Position numbers and translations under genes: made by a program. The notes under the pieces were generated by a model, which did not search any database, had not been told where the DNA came from, and saw only the letters and a list, made by a program, of their open reading frames with translations. This document shows positions 4,927 through 7,699 of a stretch of DNA of 7,699 nucleotides, piece by piece (position 1 is the stretch's first letter; every line of letters begins with the position of its first letter). Source of the stretch: JBBDXI01 sp040902425 (lineage in GTDB: Bacteria > Planctomycetota > Phycisphaerae > Phycisphaerales > UBA1924); the NCBI GenBank assembly GCA_040902425.1, contig JBBDXI010000022.1:1-7699 (forward strand), in the 5' to 3' direction.

Positions 4927-4972
4927 CGGGTGCCACTGCTCGCCGTCTTCGGCGCAGCAGTGTCTTCGCCAC
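4927..4972 (+). repeat. Bulged hairpin element, copy 1 (inverted)
   Basis: The stem CACTGCT-CGCCG pairs with CGGCG-C-AGCAGTG around a TCTT loop, leaving one unpaired C next to AGCAGTG. The flank GGGTGC precedes the stem, as in the other copies. This copy is inverted relative to the two that follow, and its upper stem is one base-pair step shorter on both sides, so pairing is kept. Confidence 0.75.
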
Positions 4973-4983
4973 AGGAGTGGGAG

Positions 4984-5032
4984 GTGACGGGCACTGCTGC
5001 GCGGCGAGGACGCCGCGAGCAGTGGCACCCGG
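4984..5032 (-). repeat. Bulged hairpin element, copy 2
   Basis: A 49-nt unit that differs from copy 3 at one base (5007, in the loop). On the - strand the stem is CACTGCT-CGCGGCG paired with CGCCGCG-C-AGCAGTG around a TCCT loop, with the same single unpaired C as copy 1. It is flanked by GGGTGC on one side and CCCGTCAC on the other. Confidence 0.85.
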
Positions 5033-5046
5033 CCACAATAGCGGGG

Positions 5047-5095
5047 GTGACGGGCACTGCTGCGCGGCGGGGACGCCGCGAGCAGTGGCACCCGG
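5047..5095 (-). repeat. Bulged hairpin element, copy 3, next to the EEP gene stop
   Basis: This is the same 49-nt unit as copy 2, displaced by 63 bp with 14 bp of unrelated sequence between them. Its loop is TCCC. It begins 9 nt after the stop codon of the EEP lipoprotein gene, so it would be the first structure in that gene's 3' UTR. It could serve as a terminator or RNA 3'-end stabiliser; no U-tract follows. Confidence 0.85.
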
Positions 5096-5104
5096 GCGTG
5101 CGCG

Positions 5105-6652
5105 TCAGGGCTTCGGCATGAGGTCGAGGACGAGGGGGAAGTGGTCGCTGACGGCGGTGTCGTCGCGGTCGAGGCCGAGCTTGGCGAGGGCGCGGTCGCT
5201 GAGGCGGCGGTTGTCGAGGATGAAGGCGTGGATGAGGTCGGCGGAGGCGTCGCTGTAGAGGGCGTAGTCGAGGCGGCCGTCGGGGAACTCGGTGTTGGCG
5301 TCGCTCCAGGTGTAGACGGCGGCATCGCCGAGAACGGGGGTGTGGGCGACCTCGAGGGCGGAGCCGTCGGCGTCGAGGGCCTCGGCGAGGGTGTCCAGCG
5401 GGGTGCGGGTGCCGACGAGGTTGAAGTCGCCGGCGAGGATGCGGATGGGGGCCGCGGCCTGGGCGAAGGCGGGGTTCATGGCGGCGTTGATGGCCTGGGC
5501 CTCGTTGACTCGGCGGGTGTCCTCGCTGCTGCCGGCGGTGCCGCAGCACTTGAGGTGGAGGGAGCCGACGGCGACGGGGCCGGCGGGGGTCTGGATGGTG
5601 GCGGCGGCGAAGCGGACGGGGGTGGCGCGGCCGTCGGTGTCGCCCCCCAGGCTGATCGAATGGGGGCCGAGGCTGGCGAGGGGGTGCTGGGAGACGACGA
5701 CGACCGCGCGGTCGCCGGGGGCGGCCCAGGCGTTCCAGGTTTTCTCGCCGGTGACGGTGGCGGTGAACCAGGCCTGGGCGGTGGCGGCGTCGGTGGGCCA
5801 CTCCTGGAAGAGGATGATGTCGGGGTCGAGGACCTGGATGATGCGGGCGAAGGGGTTGGGGTCCTTGGTGAGGGCGCCGTTGAGGACGTTCCAGGAGAGG
5901 ATGCGGATGGCGCCGGCGGGCTTGGCGGGGAGCTCGGCGTCGGAGAGGCTCGGCTCGGCGGTGGAGGCGGGGAGCTGGAAGGTCTCGACGTCGGACCAGC
6001 CCTTGAGGGTGCCGCCCTCGTCGACGAGGGCGAACATGGCCTTGGCGCGGGCGCGCCCGGAGAGGAGTCGGGCGAGGTCGGGGGCGGCGGCGGGGTCGAT
6101 CCGGCGAGAGAGGCGGATCTCGAAGGTGTCGGCGGCGAAGGTGGGGGAGCCGAGGACCCGGGCCTCGGCGGAGGGGATGCGCAGGTGGCGCCCGCCGGCG
6201 TCGGCGGCGTAGACGGCGACGCCGCGGCGCGGGGCATCGCCGGGCTTCTCGCCGGGGGGTGAGAACTCGGCGAAGAGGTCGACGCCCAGGCCCGCGGCCT
6301 CGGCGGGCGCGGTCATGGCAGCGCCGGTGGCGGGGGAGCCGTCGGCGTCGAGCCAGAGGGCGAGGGTCTCAACGTTGGCCTGGAGGGGCGCGGCGTTGCC
6401 GGGGAGGGTGACCTTGAAGTAGATCCAGTCGGCGTCGGCGGTGGTGGCGACGCCGGCGGGCCAGTCCTCGAAGCGGCCGTCGATCGCGATGCCGGTGGCG
6501 GGCGCGGGGGCGGGCTGGCGCCGGAGGCCGGCGAAGAGGCCGGGCTTGTCGCCGGAGCGGCAGGCGGGGAGCAGCGCCGCAGCGCAGAGGAGGAGGATGG
6601 CCGCGGCGCTGGGGGCGCTGCGCCGGGCGGGCCGGATTGGGTGGGTGCTCAT
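5105..6652 (-). CDS. Lipoprotein with CBM9-like and endonuclease/exonuclease/phosphatase domains
   Basis: A 515-residue exported protein. Residues 1-31 form a signal peptide with an Arg-rich start, a hydrophobic core (AAAILLLCAAALL) and a lipobox ending LPAC, so Cys31 is the expected lipidated residue. Residues about 52-213 look like a CBM9/DOMON-type beta-sandwich (IDGRFEDW at 57-64, WIYFKV, LALWLDADG). Residues about 249-513 are an EEP (DNase I-like) domain with its catalytic set: SWN (Asn255), QEW (Glu284), SLHL (His366), GDFN (Asp409, Asn411), RLDY (Asp462) and SDHFP (Asp503, His504). It should be an active metal-dependent phosphodiesterase at the envelope; whether it cuts nucleic acid, a phospholipid headgroup or a sugar phosphate is not visible. 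The ATG at 6652 gives the best signal peptide; another ATG 36 nt upstream would add 12 residues overlapping a likely promoter. It is divergent from the glycosyltransferase gene. pdxJ lies 246 bp downstream, beyond three hairpins. Confidence 0.88.
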   Translation of the reverse strand: MSTHPIRPARRSAPSAAAILLLCAAALLPACRSGDKPGLFAGLRRQPAPAPATGIAIDGRFEDWPAGVATTADADWIYFKVTLPGNAAPLQANVETLALWLDADGSPATGAAMTAPAEAAGLGVDLFAEFSPPGEKPGDAPRRGVAVYAADAGGRHLRIPSAEARVLGSPTFAADTFEIRLSRRIDPAAAPDLARLLSGRARAKAMFALVDEGGTLKGWSDVETFQLPASTAEPSLSDAELPAKPAGAIRILSWNVLNGALTKDPNPFARIIQVLDPDIILFQEWPTDAATAQAWFTATVTGEKTWNAWAAPGDRAVVVVSQHPLASLGPHSISLGGDTDGRATPVRFAAATIQTPAGPVAVGSLHLKCCGTAGSSEDTRRVNEAQAINAAMNPAFAQAAAPIRILAGDFNLVGTRTPLDTLAEALDADGSALEVAHTPVLGDAAVYTWSDANTEFPDGRLDYALYSDASADLIHAFILDNRRLSDRALAKLGLDRDDTAVSDHFPLVLDLMPKP

Positions 6653-6659
6653 GGGCGGT

Positions 6660-6688
6660 ACTATCGCGGAATACGGGGTTTGGGGCAA
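6660..6688 (-). promoter_or_regulatory. Possible promoter of the EEP lipoprotein gene
   Basis: On the - strand TTGCCC (6688-6683) and GATAGT (6665-6660) are separated by exactly 17 bp, with 4 of 6 matches to each sigma-70 consensus. The -10 ends 7 nt before the ATG, so transcription would start at about the start codon and the message would be leaderless. It lies in the 150-bp divergent gap shared with the glycosyltransferase gene. Confidence 0.4.
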
Positions 6689-6802
6689 CCGGACCGGGTG
6701 GGGCGGGTGAAGGCGGCCCGCGGGGGAGGGCCGGGGCGGACGCGGTCCGTACGGTGGCGGTGCACGCGCATGGGGGAGGCGTGCTGGGGAGGGCCCGGAC
6801 CC

Positions 6803-7699
6803 GTGCGGATTGCGCAGATTTCGCCGCTATTTGAGAGCGTGCCTCCGCGGCTGTACGGGGGCACTGAGAGGGTTGTCTCTTACTTAACAGAGGAGCTGGT
6901 GCGGCTGGGGCACGAGGTGACGCTGTTCGCGAGCGGGGACTCGCGGACGGGTGCGCGGCTGGTGGCGTGCTCGGAGCGGGCGCTGCGGCTGGGGGGGGCA
7001 GCGCACCCGTGGGCGCACCATATTGCGCAGCTGGAGTGGGTGGCGGGGCGTGCGGGGGAGTTCGACGTGGTTCACTTCCACACGGACTCGCTGCACTTCC
7101 CGCTGGTCCGGCGGCTGGGGGTTCCGCACGTGACGACGCTGCACGGGCGGCTGGATGCGCCGGACCTGGCGCCGCTGTACCGGGAGTTCGCGGAGCTGCC
7201 GATGGTGTCGATCTCCGACTCGCAGCGGGGGCCGCTCCCCTGGGTGAACTGGGCGGCGACGGTGTACCACGGGCTGCCGGCGGGTGCGTTCCCGTTCCGG
7301 GCGCGGCCGGAGCCGTACCTGGCGGTGGTGGGGCGGGTGTCGCCGGAGAAGCGGGTGGACGACGCGATCCGGATAGCGCGGGCGGTGGGGGTGGAGGTGC
7401 GGATCGCGGCGAAGGTGGACGAGGCGGACCGGGGCGACTTTGAGGGCGTGATACGGCCGATGCTGCGCGAGCCGGGGGTGGTGTTTCTGGGGGAGCAGGG
7501 GGAGCGGGAGAAGGCGGAGCTGCTGGCGGGGGCGCTGGCGCTCCTGTTCCCGGTGGACTGGCCGGAGCCGTTCGGGCTGGTGATGATCGAGGCGATGGCG
7601 TGCGGGACGCCGGTGGTGGCGCGTCGGCGGGGGTCGGTGCCGGAGGTGGTGGATGAGGGGGTGACGGGGGCGGTGTTCGACCTGCGTGATGCGCCGGCG
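6803..7699 (+). CDS. Glycosyltransferase family 4 protein (3' end beyond window)
   Basis: The first 299 residues of a GT-B fold glycosyltransferase; the reading frame is still open at the window edge. The N-terminus MRIAQISPLFESVPPRLYGG, followed by TERVVSYLTEEL, is the standard opening of this GT4 group, which is why the GTG at 6803 is preferred over an in-frame ATG at 6770. The C-terminal domain shows VVGRVSPEKR (175-184), with Arg178 and Lys183 expected to contact the donor phosphates, and the EX7E motif EPFGLVMIE (Glu255 and Glu263), then AMACGTPVVA. Such enzymes transfer a sugar from a nucleotide donor with retention of configuration; donor and acceptor are unknown. GGAG at 6788-6791 could be a weak ribosome binding site 11 nt upstream. 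Codons are almost uniformly G-ending apart from the first 30 or so, which are richer in A and T. It is divergent from the EEP lipoprotein gene. Confidence 0.93.
   Translation, partial: MRIAQISPLFESVPPRLYGGTERVVSYLTEELVRLGHEVTLFASGDSRTGARLVACSERALRLGGAAHPWAHHIAQLEWVAGRAGEFDVVHFHTDSLHFPLVRRLGVPHVTTLHGRLDAPDLAPLYREFAELPMVSISDSQRGPLPWVNWAATVYHGLPAGAFPFRARPEPYLAVVGRVSPEKRVDDAIRIARAVGVEVRIAAKVDEADRGDFEGVIRPMLREPGVVFLGEQGEREKAELLAGALALLFPVDWPEPFGLVMIEAMACGTPVVARRRGSVPEVVDEGVTGAVFDLRDAPA

Noticed and set aside
4984..5095. CRISPR-like pair of 49-nt direct repeats
   Set aside because: Only two direct copies with a 14-bp gap, each a self-complementary hairpin, and no cas genes.
4074..5801. Long - strand open frame continuous with GNAT2 (771 residues)
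   Set aside because: Upstream of residue 1 of GNAT2 the translation is Arg/Pro/His-rich, overlaps pdxJ and part of the EEP gene out of frame, and has no family resemblance; it is a GC-rich shadow frame.
5141..6262. 373-residue + strand open frame opposite the EEP gene
   Set aside because: Gly/Val/Glu-rich translation with no motif, antisense to an intact EEP domain; typical GC-rich shadow.
6653..6802. Riboswitch or operator in the divergent intergenic region
   Set aside because: It is too short, and no conserved aptamer core or clear operator palindrome is visible beyond the weak promoter reported.
6884..7270. - strand open frame opposite the glycosyltransferase
   Set aside because: Arg/Pro/His-rich antisense translation with no recognisable family; the sense strand has clear GT4 motifs.

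Overview
The window is very GC-rich (roughly 70-75% by eye), has almost no Shine-Dalgarno sites, and is dense in palindromic intergenic repeats. Together with the gene types, this fits a Planctomycetota-like genome, perhaps class Phycisphaerae. That placement is an inference; there is no rRNA or other phylogenetic marker to confirm it. The + strand is G-rich at wobble positions whichever strand is coding: genes on + use G-ending codons and genes on - use C-ending codons. This suggests that + is the leading replication strand.

Layout from left to right. The window opens with the last 36 codons of an unidentified + strand gene (to 113), followed by a repeat-filled convergent gap (114-472). Next is mnmE on the - strand (473-1879), a tRNA-modification GTPase. 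A small transposon-like unit follows (1906-2676): a + strand Y1 (IS200-like/RAYT-like) transposase flanked by inverted blocks, each with three hairpins. After it come four - strand genes in the transcription order EEP lipoprotein (5105-6652), pdxJ (4079-4858), GNAT acetyltransferase 2 (3486-4073) and GNAT acetyltransferase 1 (2713-3345). pdxJ and GNAT2 are 5 bp apart and almost certainly cotranscribed. GNAT1 is a paralogue of GNAT2 and is separated from it by a 125-nt imperfect palindrome. Last is a divergent + strand glycosyltransferase family 4 gene (from 6803) that runs off the right end.

The functions are mostly housekeeping: wobble-uridine modification (MnmE), vitamin B6 synthesis (PdxJ), acetyl transfer, a surface lipoprotein with a phosphodiesterase fold, and a glycan-building enzyme. 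There is no evidence that they form one pathway. The unusual content is in the repeats. Three arrays share an 8-bp unit with consensus WWCRYCYC; one lies in frame inside mnmE, one supplies the stop codon of GNAT1, and one abuts pdxJ. Three copies of a bulged hairpin with compensatory stem changes lie between the EEP gene and pdxJ. There are two copies of a long purine/pyrimidine palindrome, and the transposase carries matched hairpin ends. MnmE also departs from consensus in most of its GTPase motifs.
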